This document shows positions 20,581 to 28,777 of a stretch of 40,816 bases of DNA, piece by piece; positions within the stretch are counted from its first letter, which is position 1; each line of letters begins with the position of its first letter. The notes under the pieces were generated by a model. It was not told the DNA's origin. It saw nothing but the letters and a program-made list of their open reading frames with translations, and made no database searches. The translations under genes were made by a program, and so were the position numbers. The stretch comes from Pseudomonadota bacterium (lineage in GTDB: Bacteria; Pseudomonadota; Gammaproteobacteria; Burkholderiales; Burkholderiaceae_C), in contig JAFEDY010000024.1 of assembly GCA_018241405.1 (NCBI GenBank), forward strand, positions 1 to 40,816, written 5' to 3'.

Positions 20581-21639
20581 ATGCACCCTCTACCACTCCA
20601 AAACCGCACCCTATTGCTGCTGCTCGCCGTCGTGACCCTGGCCTTCGGCGCCATCCTCTGGCCGCTCAACGGCGCCATCTTCTGGGGGGTGGTACTGGCC
20701 ATACTCTTCGCGCCGCTGCAACGCAGGCTGCTGCGGCGCATGCCGCGCAGGCGCAATCTCGCCGCATTCATCACGCTGTGCATATGCCTGGTGATCGTGA
20801 TCCTGCCCTTGGCGTTCATCGGCATCTCGCTAATGCAGGAGGCCAGCGTGGCCTACGAGCGCGTGCGCTCGGGCCAGCTCAACTACGGCGCCTATCTGCA
20901 GCAGGTGCTGGCCGCCCTGCCCGCCTGGCTGCTGGAGCTGCTGGATCGCTTTCACCTCACCTCCATGGCCGAGCTGCAGGAGCGCCTGACGGCCGCCGGC
21001 GCCCAGGCCAGCCAGTTCCTGGCCACCAAGGCGCTGAACGTGGGGCAGAACACGCTGCAGTTCATCGTGAGCTTCGGCGTCATGCTGTACCTGCTGTTCT
21101 TCCTGCTGCGCGATGGGCGCCAACTGGCGGCGCGCATCCGCGAGGCGATTCCGCTGGATGCGCAGCACAAGGAGCAGCTCGCGCGCAAGTTCACCACCGT
21201 GATACGCGCCACCGTCAAGGGCAACATCGTGGTGGCGGCGTCGCAGGGGGCGCTGGGCGGCCTCATCTTCTGGATCCTGGGCATCCAGGGGCCGGTGATG
21301 TGGGGCGTGCTGATGGCGTTTCTGTCGCTGCTACCCGCCGTGGGCGCCAGCCTGATCTGGGGGCCCGTGGCCATCTACTTCATGGCCACCGGCGCCACCG
21401 GCCAGGCCGCGATCCTGACGGCCTACGGCATCGGCGTCATCGGCCTGGTGGACAACCTGCTGCGCCCGCTGCTGGTGGGCAAGGACACCAAGCTGCCGGA
21501 CTACGCGGTGTTGATATCGACCCTGGGCGGCATGGCGCTGTTCGGCCTGACGGGCTTCGTCATCGGCCCGGCGATTGCGGCGCTGTTCACGGCCACCTGG
21601 GATCTGTTTGCGCCCTCGGGCAGTGCGGACAACCCCTGA
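20581..21639 (+). CDS. AI-2E/PerM-family transporter
   Basis: A 352-residue polytopic inner-membrane protein of the AI-2E (PerM/YdiK) family. Two N-terminal membrane helices (LLLLLAVVTLAFGAILW and IFWGVVLAILFAPL) are followed by a basic loop and a third helix. A long amphipathic region of about 130 residues follows, then FGVMLYLLFFLLRDG, the family motif SQGALGGLIFWILGIQGPVMWGVLMAFLSLLPAVGASLIWGP, and DNLLRPLLVGKDTKLPDYAVLISTLGG. The family exports AI-2 or ions in the few studied cases; the substrate here is unknown. The 41-residue in-frame upstream extension is not membrane-like, so ATG 20581 was chosen. No good ribosome binding site is visible. Confidence 0.88.
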   Translation: MHPLPLQNRTLLLLLAVVTLAFGAILWPLNGAIFWGVVLAILFAPLQRRLLRRMPRRRNLAAFITLCICLVIVILPLAFIGISLMQEASVAYERVRSGQLNYGAYLQQVLAALPAWLLELLDRFHLTSMAELQERLTAAGAQASQFLATKALNVGQNTLQFIVSFGVMLYLLFFLLRDGRQLAARIREAIPLDAQHKEQLARKFTTVIRATVKGNIVVAASQGALGGLIFWILGIQGPVMWGVLMAFLSLLPAVGASLIWGPVAIYFMATGATGQAAILTAYGIGVIGLVDNLLRPLLVGKDTKLPDYAVLISTLGGMALFGLTGFVIGPAIAALFTATWDLFAPSGSADNP

Positions 21640-21692
21640 AAGTAGAGCTGCCTGCGCTTGCCCATAGGGCGCTAGAGGCCAATTTCACCTAA
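21640..21692 (+). repeat. Dispersed ATAGCTGC-type repeat, copy 3
   Basis: GAAAGTAGAGCTGCCTGCGC is followed by GCGCTAGAGGCCAATTTCACC. It sits directly after the permease stop and ahead of the convergent hydrolase stop. The left block is diverged, but the GCGCTAGAGGCC block is well preserved. Confidence 0.65.
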
Positions 21693-21707
21693 TATTCCGG
21701 CGCTTGC

Positions 21708-23852
21708 TCATGGCAGGATGACGGTGGCCTTCGCCTTGGCGACGATGGCGTCCGCATCGCTGCGCAGCAGCAGACGCTCGCGCACCAGATCGCCGGCCGC
21801 CTGGGTCACCGCCGCCACATAGCCGGCCTGATCGACGTACAGCTCCTCCAGCGAAGGACGCGCATCGCCCGCGGCCACGCGTGCTGCACGCGTCTTGTGG
21901 AACGGGATGTAGCTGCCCGCGAGGTTGGACAGGTCGATGATGCCCGGCGTAGCGACATAGTTGAACTCCATGCTCGTCCCCAGGGGCACGCGTGCCTCGA
22001 CGCTACGGATGCCGGCACGTGTCAGGCCGGTCTGCCCATCCACCTGCGGGACAAGGATGGCGTAGTCCTTGCCCAAAGCGCGCGGGGGCAGCACGGTGGC
22101 GATACCGCTTTCATCCTGCGGCACATATTGCGGGCCGAAGTCCAGCAGCGAAAAGCCGTTGTAGCGCGCGAGGTAGTTGAACTCCGGGATCGCCGTCGGC
22201 GTGCCGGCCACGTTCCAGGTGAGCCCCTTCATTGCCGGGAACACGAGCTGGCTGGGCTTCACGAGCGTGCCATCGGCCAGCTTGGGCACCTGGCTCGCGG
22301 GCGGCTCGGTGCCGCGCATGACCCAGTCCTCCAGCGCGACGAACAACGCCCGGAAGGTGTCATTGAAGTGCACCACCGTGCCCGCCGGATAAACGTTGCG
22401 CGTGGGCGCGTAGCTGATGCTCGCAGTCCCGCCTGACCCACCGTGCTGCGTGCTGGCGTAGTAGTAGATACGTGCGTTCGCAGGCTGGGCAATGTCGCGC
22501 GTGCCCAGGGCATCGGTCAACACGGGCGAGCCCTGCAGCTGCCAGAACTCGGTGCCCGACAGGCCCAGGAAGAACTTGGGGCAGGTGTCGGTTGCCGCGC
22601 AGCGCTTCATCACGCCACCCTGGCGGCCGCTCACGTCGTCCATGTACTCCTTGTCCAGGCCGCGCGGCGCGGTCTGGCCGAAGGCCGTGTGGTCGGTACG
22701 CAGGCCGCCGCCGCCACCCGGTACCGCAAAGCGCGTATTGATGTTGGTCTGCCGTGCCGCCACATGGGCGAACACGCCATCAAACACCTTGCCGCCATCG
22801 AGCCGCTGGTTGAAGCCCAGGTGCAGGAAGGTCTTCATCGCATTGCCCGACTGCGACGTACCCTGGCCTATGGTGTACTGGATGCGACCGGCCAGCGGGT
22901 TGGCCTTGCCGTCTGCATCGGCCGCCGCGTTGCGGAAGAAGCTGACCGTGTCGCGCAACGCGGCCAGGCCCACGCCCATGACCTTCGGATCCTTGGCGAC
23001 GTAGACGAGTTCATAGAGGTACTGCGGATCAAAGCCACCCTTGAGGCACACGCTGGTGGCGCTGGCCGTGCCGGGGAACGGGTTGGCGGCGTTGTCGCAG
23101 GCGGAAAACTTCCAGTCGCTCGCAGGCACGGGGTCGCGCGGATCGGTCTCGTTGCGGCGGCGCGTGAGCGAATAGCCGGCCTGGGTGTTGTCCAGGCTCG
23201 CGGGCTCGTAGGGGATCATGGTGCCATTGAACACACCGCCCGGCAGCGACATGGACGGCACGGCCACGGTAGGCACGAATTCGGTGCGGTACGGCCCCGT
23301 GATGCTGCTGCCGTCCTTGTTCTTCGCCACGGGCACCGTGACGGTGAGGCGCGCTGGCGTGCTCTTGGGCACGTCGCCCTGCCAGGCCGAGTACAGCAAC
23401 ACGTAGCCGCGCTCGAAGTACAGCGCATCACCCGGTGTCGCAGTGGGGTTGGGCATGGTCAGGATGTTGCCGCGATTGGGAGCGTCGTAGCGCAGCACGC
23501 CACTGGCCTTGGACAGGTTCTTGGGCTTGAGCATCACGAAGTCGGTGCTGTACTCCACCATGCCGCGTGCGTTCACGGGGGCAAGCTGCAGGTCCTGGAT
23601 CACGGCATTCTTCGGGTCGGCCGGATCGACCTCGCCGTGCAGCGTGCCCGTGACCTTTTCATAGGCGCCGACACTGCCCCAGGTGCCGGGCACATCTTCG
23701 GTGGTGGTAATGCTCAGGCGCATTTGCGGCTTTGCGGCAGTCCCCAGGCTGTCACCGCCGCCGCAGGCCGATAGCAAGGCCGCTACCGCCAGCCAGGGTG
23801 CGCTACGCAGCAGGCGCGACGGCGCCGCAACGCGGGTCAAGAATGTATGCAT
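21708..23852 (-). CDS. Alpha/beta-hydrolase-domain lipoprotein
   Basis: A 714-residue exported protein from ATG 23852, with GGAGA six bases upstream. A signal peptide ending in LLSAC gives lipidation at Cys30, followed by a Gly-rich spacer. The body fits the large alpha/beta-hydrolase-domain family (PF20091 type): GYVLLYSAWQGD near the start of the domain, the nucleophile elbow GQGTSQSG (Ser333), and a C-terminal part with NDTFRALFVALEDWVMRGTEPPASQVP. It is probably an esterase/lactonase-like enzyme on the periplasmic side. It is followed upstream in the same direction by a Bug-type receptor and AtuA-like genes, suggesting release of a carboxylic acid for uptake. The substrate is unknown; the role is inferred from context. 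Confidence 0.75.
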   Translation of the reverse strand: MHTFLTRVAAPSRLLRSAPWLAVAALLSACGGGDSLGTAAKPQMRLSITTTEDVPGTWGSVGAYEKVTGTLHGEVDPADPKNAVIQDLQLAPVNARGMVEYSTDFVMLKPKNLSKASGVLRYDAPNRGNILTMPNPTATPGDALYFERGYVLLYSAWQGDVPKSTPARLTVTVPVAKNKDGSSITGPYRTEFVPTVAVPSMSLPGGVFNGTMIPYEPASLDNTQAGYSLTRRRNETDPRDPVPASDWKFSACDNAANPFPGTASATSVCLKGGFDPQYLYELVYVAKDPKVMGVGLAALRDTVSFFRNAAADADGKANPLAGRIQYTIGQGTSQSGNAMKTFLHLGFNQRLDGGKVFDGVFAHVAARQTNINTRFAVPGGGGGLRTDHTAFGQTAPRGLDKEYMDDVSGRQGGVMKRCAATDTCPKFFLGLSGTEFWQLQGSPVLTDALGTRDIAQPANARIYYYASTQHGGSGGTASISYAPTRNVYPAGTVVHFNDTFRALFVALEDWVMRGTEPPASQVPKLADGTLVKPSQLVFPAMKGLTWNVAGTPTAIPEFNYLARYNGFSLLDFGPQYVPQDESGIATVLPPRALGKDYAILVPQVDGQTGLTRAGIRSVEARVPLGTSMEFNYVATPGIIDLSNLAGSYIPFHKTRAARVAAGDARPSLEELYVDQAGYVAAVTQAAGDLVRERLLLRSDADAIVAKAKATVILP

Positions 23853-23980
23853 GGTTGTCTCCAGTGGGTGATTGATATTGAAATGCGCGGGCACAGCAGT
23901 GCCCCACCCGCCACGCGCGGCAGGTTCATACGAATAGGGAAAAGGGAAGAAGCGGCTCTCAGACCGCTACGCTTGCGACG

Positions 23981-24961
23981 CTACTCGGGCTCTATGCCCG
24001 CGGCCTTGATGACCTTGCCCCACTTCTGGGTCTCGGCCGCCTGAAACTTGGCGAGCTCCTCGGGCGTGGTGGTCCAGGCCTCTGAGCCCGCGTTGTCGAA
24101 GAACGACTTGGCGGCCGCGCTCTTGGTGGCGTGGGTCAGCAGTTCGTTCAGGCGCGCCACCACGGGCGCGGGCGTGCCGGCGGGCACGTAGGCGGCGAAC
24201 CAGTAGCCCATGTCGTAGCCCTTCACGCCGGCCTCGGCGATGGTGGGCACGTCGGGCAGCTGGGCGCTTCGCTTCTGCGTGGAGTAGCCCAGCGCGCGCA
24301 GCTTGCCGGACTTGATCTGCGGCACACCGGTGGCCGTGTCGGTGATCATCATGCTGATCTGCCCGCCCAGCAGGTCGGTGATGGCCAGCGGGTTGCTCTT
24401 GTAGGGCACATGCAGGATGTCCACATGCGCGAGCTGCTTGAGCATCTCGCCGGCCATGCGGCTCGATGAGCTGCCGCTGCCGAAGCTGAGCTTGCCGGGA
24501 TCTTTCTTCGCCGCGGCCAGCAGCTCGGCCACGCTCTTGTAGGGCGAGCTGGCGTTCACCACCAGCACCTGCCCGCCCTTGCCCAGGCCGGTCACGGGGG
24601 CGAAGTCCTTCACCGGGTCGTAGGACAGCTTCTTGTACAGATGCTCGTTGGCGGCATGCGTGGTGTTGGTGGTGATGAGCACGGTGTAGCCGTCGGGCGC
24701 CGCCTTGGCCGCGGCCTGGGCGGCGATCATGCCGCTGGCGCCCGCCTTGTTGTCCACCACCACGGGTTGCTTGGTGTCGGTGGTGACGGACTGGCCCAGG
24801 GCGCGCGCCAGCTGGTCGGTGGCGCTGCCGGCCGCGAACGGCACGACGAAGGTGATGGCCTTGGCCGGATAGGCCGGGGCCTGGGCGCTGGCGGTGCCGG
24901 CCAGGGCGAATGCGAGCGTGGCGGCAGTCAATACGTGGCGGCGGTGGATGGATGCGGTCAT
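23981..24961 (-). CDS. Bug/TctC-family periplasmic solute-binding receptor
   Basis: A 326-residue periplasmic receptor of the tripartite tricarboxylate transport (Bug) family, which is greatly expanded in beta-proteobacteria. The signal peptide is cleaved after about Ala26 (GTASA|QAPAYP). Family motifs: YPAKAITFVVPFAAGSATDQLAR near the N-terminus, VVVDNKAGASGMIAAQAAAKAAPDGYT, LKQLAHVDILHVPYK, and the YWFAAYVPAGTPAPVV segment. Such receptors bind carboxylates through main-chain and water contacts. No TctA/TctB membrane genes are next to it, so it either uses distant permeases or is a sensor. It lies about 45 bases downstream of the AtuA-like small gene. Confidence 0.92.
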   Translation of the reverse strand: MTASIHRRHVLTAATLAFALAGTASAQAPAYPAKAITFVVPFAAGSATDQLARALGQSVTTDTKQPVVVDNKAGASGMIAAQAAAKAAPDGYTVLITTNTTHAANEHLYKKLSYDPVKDFAPVTGLGKGGQVLVVNASSPYKSVAELLAAAKKDPGKLSFGSGSSSSRMAGEMLKQLAHVDILHVPYKSNPLAITDLLGGQISMMITDTATGVPQIKSGKLRALGYSTQKRSAQLPDVPTIAEAGVKGYDMGYWFAAYVPAGTPAPVVARLNELLTHATKSAAAKSFFDNAGSEAWTTTPEELAKFQAAETQKWGKVIKAAGIEPE

Positions 24962-25006
24962 GTTGTCCCCTGTGTTGCGATGGTGAAAAAAACTGGGTAG
25001 CTCACG

Positions 25007-25369
25007 TCAGTGCGTGCCGGCCAGGTGCTGCGTCAGGTTTGCTGGCACCTGCACGGGCAGATCCAGCAGCAGGAAGGACAGCGCCTTTCCGTGGCTGTCG
25101 AGGTTGAGCGCATCGTTGACGCCGCCGTCGAGCACGCCGTCGAGCACGAAGTTCATGGCCTGCAGCGCGGGCAGCACATGGCGGGTGACGCGGCTGGGCT
25201 GGCGCAGCGCAAACTGGCGCGCCACGGCCTGCTCGGTGACCTGCGCCACGAGCACATCCCACAGTGCAGGGTGCCAGGCGATCACGCTGATGTTGGAGCG
25301 GTTGCCCTTGTCGCCCGTGCGGCCGTGGGCCAGGCGGTACAGGGGTACGGTGAGTACGGTGTCGGTCAT
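25007..25369 (-). CDS. AtuA-related small protein (AtuA-like ferredoxin-fold type)
   Basis: A 120-residue protein matching the small partner commonly found after AtuA-family proteins. The N-terminus VPLYRLAHGRTGDKGNRSNI is the family signature; NFVLDGVLDGGVNDALNLDSHGKALSFLLLDLPV follows. ATG 25369 is chosen because GAAAGGG lies about nine bases upstream. A TTG at 25387 would overlap the AtuA stop. In other bacteria this domain is either separate, as here, or fused to AtuA. The biochemical role is not established. It lies 14 bases after the AtuA-family gene and is surely co-transcribed. Confidence 0.8.
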   Translation of the reverse strand: MTDTVLTVPLYRLAHGRTGDKGNRSNISVIAWHPALWDVLVAQVTEQAVARQFALRQPSRVTRHVLPALQAMNFVLDGVLDGGVNDALNLDSHGKALSFLLLDLPVQVPANLTQHLAGTH

Positions 25370-25383
25370 GGTCGGCATCCCTT

Positions 25384-26736
25384 TCAATCGAGCAGCGTGA
25401 AGCCCGTGGCAACCGCCTCGCGCGGCACCAGGCAGGACACGGTTCCCAGGCGCGGCCGCATGGCCGTGCGCACTCCCCCGCCGCCGGCTGGGCCGCAGCA
25501 GTACAGGGCCGTCACCTCGCGCACCAGGCGCTGGGCGCTGGCATGGTCCTGGTGCTGCAGCGCCACGCGCAGGCGCACGTCGCGGGCGTCGCCGGGGGCC
25601 TGGGCCTCGCGCCAGCGCCCGGCGTCGTCGGCGAACACGCTGGCCACGCCGATCAGGTCGATGCGCAGCGGCGCCACGCCGGCCAGGCGCTCGCGCAGAA
25701 TCTCGCCCGCAAGCCGGGCGCGTGCCTCGGCGCGGGCGCCGGCGTAGGAAATTTCGCCCTCAGCGAACCAGCCCGATTCAAAGCACACATTGACCTTGAG
25801 CGAGGGCGTTCGCGCGTGGCCGCACACGCCTTCCAAGCGCACGCGGTCGCTGCCGGCCTGGGCCACGCGGGCGCTGGTGATGTCGGCCACCACGTCGGGC
25901 GTCAGGTAGGCGGCGGGGTCGTGCAGCTCGTACAGCAGTTGCTCCTTGACCGTGCGCTCGTCCACGCGCCCGCCGGTGCCGGCGGGCTTGGTGATGGTGC
26001 AGTGGCCGTCGGCGTCGATCTCGGCGATCGGGTAGCCCAGTCGCGCCAGGCCGGGCACATCCTTGTAGCCGGGGTCGGCAAAGTAGCCGCCCGTGACCTG
26101 GGAGCCGCATTCGAGCAGGTGACCGGCCATGGTGGCGCGCGCCAGGCGATCCCAGTCGTCCAGCCGCCAGCCGTAGTGCGCCAGCGCCGGGCCCAGCACC
26201 AGCGAAGGGTCGGCCACGCGCCCGCAGACCACGATGTCGGCGCCCGCGCGCAGCGCGTCGGCAATGGGCTCGGCGCCTATGTAGGCGTTGGCGCTGGCTA
26301 TGGGCTGGGTGGGCATGTCCTGCCCCAGGGCCTGGGCCAGCAGGGCGCGGTGCTGCGGGCCGCTCAGGTCGTCGCCATGCACCACGGCCACGCGCGGGCG
26401 GCGCGCGCCCAGCTCCTGCGCCAGGCGCTGGATGTACTGTGCAGCGCCCCGCGGGTTGGCCGCGCCAAAGTTGCTCACGATGCGCACGCCGTGCTGCAGG
26501 CATTGCGCCAGCACCGGGCGCAGCAGGTCGCCCAGCAGCGGCTCGTAGCCCGCATCGGGGTTGCTGCGGCGCGCCAGCTGGGCCAGGGCCAGCGTGCGCT
26601 CGGCCAGGGTCTCGAAGATCAGCACCGCCGGGCGGCCGCTGTCCATGAGGGCCTGCACCACCGGCGCCGCGGCATCGACGCGGTCGCCCGAGAAGCCGGC
26701 CGCGCAGCCTATGAGCAAGGGGGAAAGGTGGGCCAT
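25384..26736 (-). CDS. AtuA-family protein (DUF1446, acyclic terpene utilisation type)
   Basis: A 450-residue cytoplasmic protein of the DUF1446/AtuA family. The N-terminus LIGCAAGFSGDRVDAA replaces the usual GxGxGFxGD signature and suits nucleotide or CoA binding. Further family segments are RIVSNFGAANPRGAAQ, VCGRVADPSLVLGPALAHYGW, AGHLLECGSQVTGGYFADPG and ITKPAGTGGRVDERTVKEQLLYELHDPAAYLTPDV. AtuA takes part in citronellol/geranyl-CoA degradation in Pseudomonas, but many relatives sit in other acid-catabolism loci. AAGGA precedes the ATG. It is divergent from a LysR regulator across 93 bases and heads the minus-strand unit with the small partner, Bug receptor and hydrolase. The precise reaction is unknown. 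Confidence 0.85.
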   Translation of the reverse strand: MAHLSPLLIGCAAGFSGDRVDAAAPVVQALMDSGRPAVLIFETLAERTLALAQLARRSNPDAGYEPLLGDLLRPVLAQCLQHGVRIVSNFGAANPRGAAQYIQRLAQELGARRPRVAVVHGDDLSGPQHRALLAQALGQDMPTQPIASANAYIGAEPIADALRAGADIVVCGRVADPSLVLGPALAHYGWRLDDWDRLARATMAGHLLECGSQVTGGYFADPGYKDVPGLARLGYPIAEIDADGHCTITKPAGTGGRVDERTVKEQLLYELHDPAAYLTPDVVADITSARVAQAGSDRVRLEGVCGHARTPSLKVNVCFESGWFAEGEISYAGARAEARARLAGEILRERLAGVAPLRIDLIGVASVFADDAGRWREAQAPGDARDVRLRVALQHQDHASAQRLVREVTALYCCGPAGGGGVRTAMRPRLGTVSCLVPREAVATGFTLLD

Positions 26737-26799
26737 TGCGGTTCCTTGGTTTGTCTCTTGAGCCGCACTGTAGGCGCGCCGGGTTATTCTGTGAAATAG

Positions 26800-26814
26800 A
26801 TTGTCAAGATCAAT
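26800..26814. promoter_or_regulatory. Putative LysR-type operator (ATTG-N7-CAAT)
   Basis: ATTGTCAAGATCAAT is a T-N11-A-type palindrome in the 93-base divergent region between the AtuA-family gene and the LysR gene, 15 bases before the LysR ATG. The site fits autorepression and control of the divergent catabolic genes. Inferred from position and symmetry. Confidence 0.5.
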
Positions 26815-26829
26815 TTATCGAAAACGCAA

Positions 26830-27732
26830 ATGAATATCTCCTCGCGCCAGATCGACGCCTTCCTCGCGCTGGCCACACAACGCAACTTCACGCGCGCGGC
26901 CGCGCAGTGCCATCTGTCCCAGCCGGCGTTCAGCACCCTGATACGCGCGCTGGAGGACGCCCTGGGCCTGCGCCTGTTCGACCGCAGCACGCGCCACGTG
27001 GGCCTGACGGCCGAGGGCGAGAACTTCCACGCATCGGCCCTGCGCATACGCGCCGAGGTGGACGCCGCCCTGGCCGCCATGCGCGATGCGGCCCAGCTGC
27101 GGCGCGGGCGCGTGGCGATTGCGCTGCTGCCCTCGCTGGCCGCGGGCTGGCTACCGGGCGTGCTGGCCGGCTTTCACACCCAGCACCCGGGCGTGGAGCT
27201 GGACATTGCAGACGTGCTGTCCGAGCCCTGCATCGACCTCGTGGCCACCGGCCGGGCCGACTTCGCGCTGGCCGCGATCCGCGCCGACACGCCCGAGCTG
27301 CAGGCCGAGCCCTTCTGCCAGGACGGCTTTCACCTGGTGTGCCGCACCGACCACCCGCTGGCCGACCAGCCCCTGCCCAGCGGCCCCGCGCAGCTGCGCG
27401 CCCTGGCGCAATGGCCCTTCATCCACCTGGCGCGGCACAGCAGCGTGCGCCAGTACCTGGAGGCGGCCTTCCACCCGCAGGCCATGCGCACGCTGATGGA
27501 GGTCGAGCAGCTCGCTACCGTCATGGGCATGGTGCGCGCGGGCTTGGGCATCAGCGTGGTGCCCACCCTCACGCTGTTTCACTTCCAGCACCCGGATCTG
27601 GCGACGCGCCCGCTGGCCCTGCCCGGCCTCACGCGGCAGATCTACCTGGTGCGCCGGCGCGACCGGGGCCTGTCGGCGGCGGCGCAGGCGCTGCATGCCC
27701 TTGTCCTGCGCGAGCGTCCTGCCAGCGGTTGA
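26830..27732 (+). CDS. LysR-family transcriptional regulator
   Basis: A 300-residue regulator. The N-terminal winged helix-turn-helix (residues 1-60) reads MNISSRQIDAFLALATQRNFTRAA with SQPAFSTLIRALEDALGLRLFDR as the recognition helix region. The effector domain starts around residue 90 (GRVAIALLPSLAAGWLP) and includes the FHLVCRTDHPLAD and VEQLATVMGMVRAGLGISVVP segments typical of the family. It is divergent from the AtuA-family gene with an operator-like palindrome between, so it probably controls that cluster in response to its substrate. The ligand is unknown. No clear ribosome binding site precedes the ATG. Confidence 0.92.
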   Translation: MNISSRQIDAFLALATQRNFTRAAAQCHLSQPAFSTLIRALEDALGLRLFDRSTRHVGLTAEGENFHASALRIRAEVDAALAAMRDAAQLRRGRVAIALLPSLAAGWLPGVLAGFHTQHPGVELDIADVLSEPCIDLVATGRADFALAAIRADTPELQAEPFCQDGFHLVCRTDHPLADQPLPSGPAQLRALAQWPFIHLARHSSVRQYLEAAFHPQAMRTLMEVEQLATVMGMVRAGLGISVVPTLTLFHFQHPDLATRPLALPGLTRQIYLVRRRDRGLSAAAQALHALVLRERPASG

Positions 27733-27734
27733 TA

Positions 27735-27790
27735 TGCGAAAACCATAGCTGCCAGCGCTTTACAGCAAGCCTCTTTGACCGCTTTCAACA
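27735..27790 (+). repeat. Dispersed ATAGCTGC-type repeat, copy 4
   Basis: GCGAAAACCATAGCTGCCAG is followed by GCGCTTTACAGCAAGCCTCTTTGACC. It begins two bases after the LysR stop and occupies the first half of the gap before the universal stress gene. The hairpin seen in copy 2 is not conserved here. Confidence 0.65.
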
Positions 27791-27881
27791 TAATCTGCAT
27801 GCGCAGAACGGCTTTCGGTTGGCACCAGCGCAGCCCCGGTGCCACACTGCGTACAGTGGGCTGACTGCCAAGGAGAACACC

Positions 27882-28748
27882 ATGACCACCCAGAACACCG
27901 TGTACGCCTGCCTCGATGGCCTGGCCACCACGTATGCCGTGGTGGATGGCGCCACCTGGGCCGCCCGGCGCCTCGGCGCGCCCATGGCGCTGCTGCACGC
28001 GCTGCAGCAGCCAGAGCCGCTGCCGCCCGTGGGCGACTACAGCGGGGTGATAGGCATGGGCGCGCAGGACCTGCTGCTCGAACGCCTCAACGCGCTCGAT
28101 GCGGAGCGCACCAGCCTGGCGCGCGAGGCCGCACGCCGCATGCTGGAGCAGGCCCGCGCACGCGTGCCCGAGGATGCCGTGGGCGCGCTGCAGGTGCTGC
28201 TGCGCCATGGCGACCTGACCGACGTGCTGCTGGAGCAGGAGCCCAGCGCGCGCCTGTTCGTGCTGGGCAGCAACCGCCCGGCGAGCAGCCCGCGGAAGAT
28301 TCGGCTGGATCACCGCGTGGAGAGCGTGGTGCGCCAGGTGCGCCAGCCGGTGCTGGTCATGACCCGGCCGGAGTTCAGCGCCCCAAGCAGCTTCGTCGTG
28401 GCCTTTGACGGCAGCGCGACCGCCCAGCGCGCCGTGCAGGCCGTGGCGCGCAGCCCGCTGCTGCGCGGCATGCCCGGCCTGCTGGCCATGGCCGGCCAGC
28501 CCACGCAGGACATGCAGGTACAGCTGCAAAGCGCCCAGCAGCAGCTGCAGCTGGCCGGCTTTGAGGTCACCACGCAAATCGTGCCCGGCGAGCCCGAGGA
28601 GGCGCTGCCCGCCCTGCTGCAGGCGCGTGGCAACACGCTGCTGGTGCTGGGCGCCTATGGCCACTCGCGCATACGCCAGCTCATCGTGGGCAGCACCACC
28701 ACGGCGCTGCTGCGGCTGTGCACGGTGCCGGTGATCGTCCTTCACTGA
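27882..28748 (+). CDS. Tandem universal stress protein (UspE-like)
   Basis: A 288-residue protein with two Usp domains. Domain 1 starts TVYACLDGLATTYAVVDGATWAARRL and ends RQVRQPVLVMTRPE (about 1-163). Domain 2 starts SSFVVAFDGSATAQRAVQ and ends with the ATP-binding type signature GAYGHSRIRQLIVGSTTTALLRLCTVPVIVLH. The intact G-2x-G-9x-G(S/T) loop in domain 2 suggests nucleotide binding; domain 1 has the weaker VLGSNRPASSPRKIRLDHRVE. AAGGAG lies 8-10 bases before ATG 27882; the much longer in-frame upstream extension is noncoding. Such proteins support survival under stress; the specific role is unknown. Confidence 0.92.
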   Translation: MTTQNTVYACLDGLATTYAVVDGATWAARRLGAPMALLHALQQPEPLPPVGDYSGVIGMGAQDLLLERLNALDAERTSLAREAARRMLEQARARVPEDAVGALQVLLRHGDLTDVLLEQEPSARLFVLGSNRPASSPRKIRLDHRVESVVRQVRQPVLVMTRPEFSAPSSFVVAFDGSATAQRAVQAVARSPLLRGMPGLLAMAGQPTQDMQVQLQSAQQQLQLAGFEVTTQIVPGEPEEALPALLQARGNTLLVLGAYGHSRIRQLIVGSTTTALLRLCTVPVIVLH

Positions 28749-28777
28749 CGGGCTGAAGGCGAGGGCACCCCGCGGCC

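Noticed and set aside
26736..27881. Long in-frame 5' extension of the universal stress protein gene
   Set aside because: It overlaps the LysR gene in another frame; a strong AAGGAG precedes ATG 27882, where the Usp domain begins.
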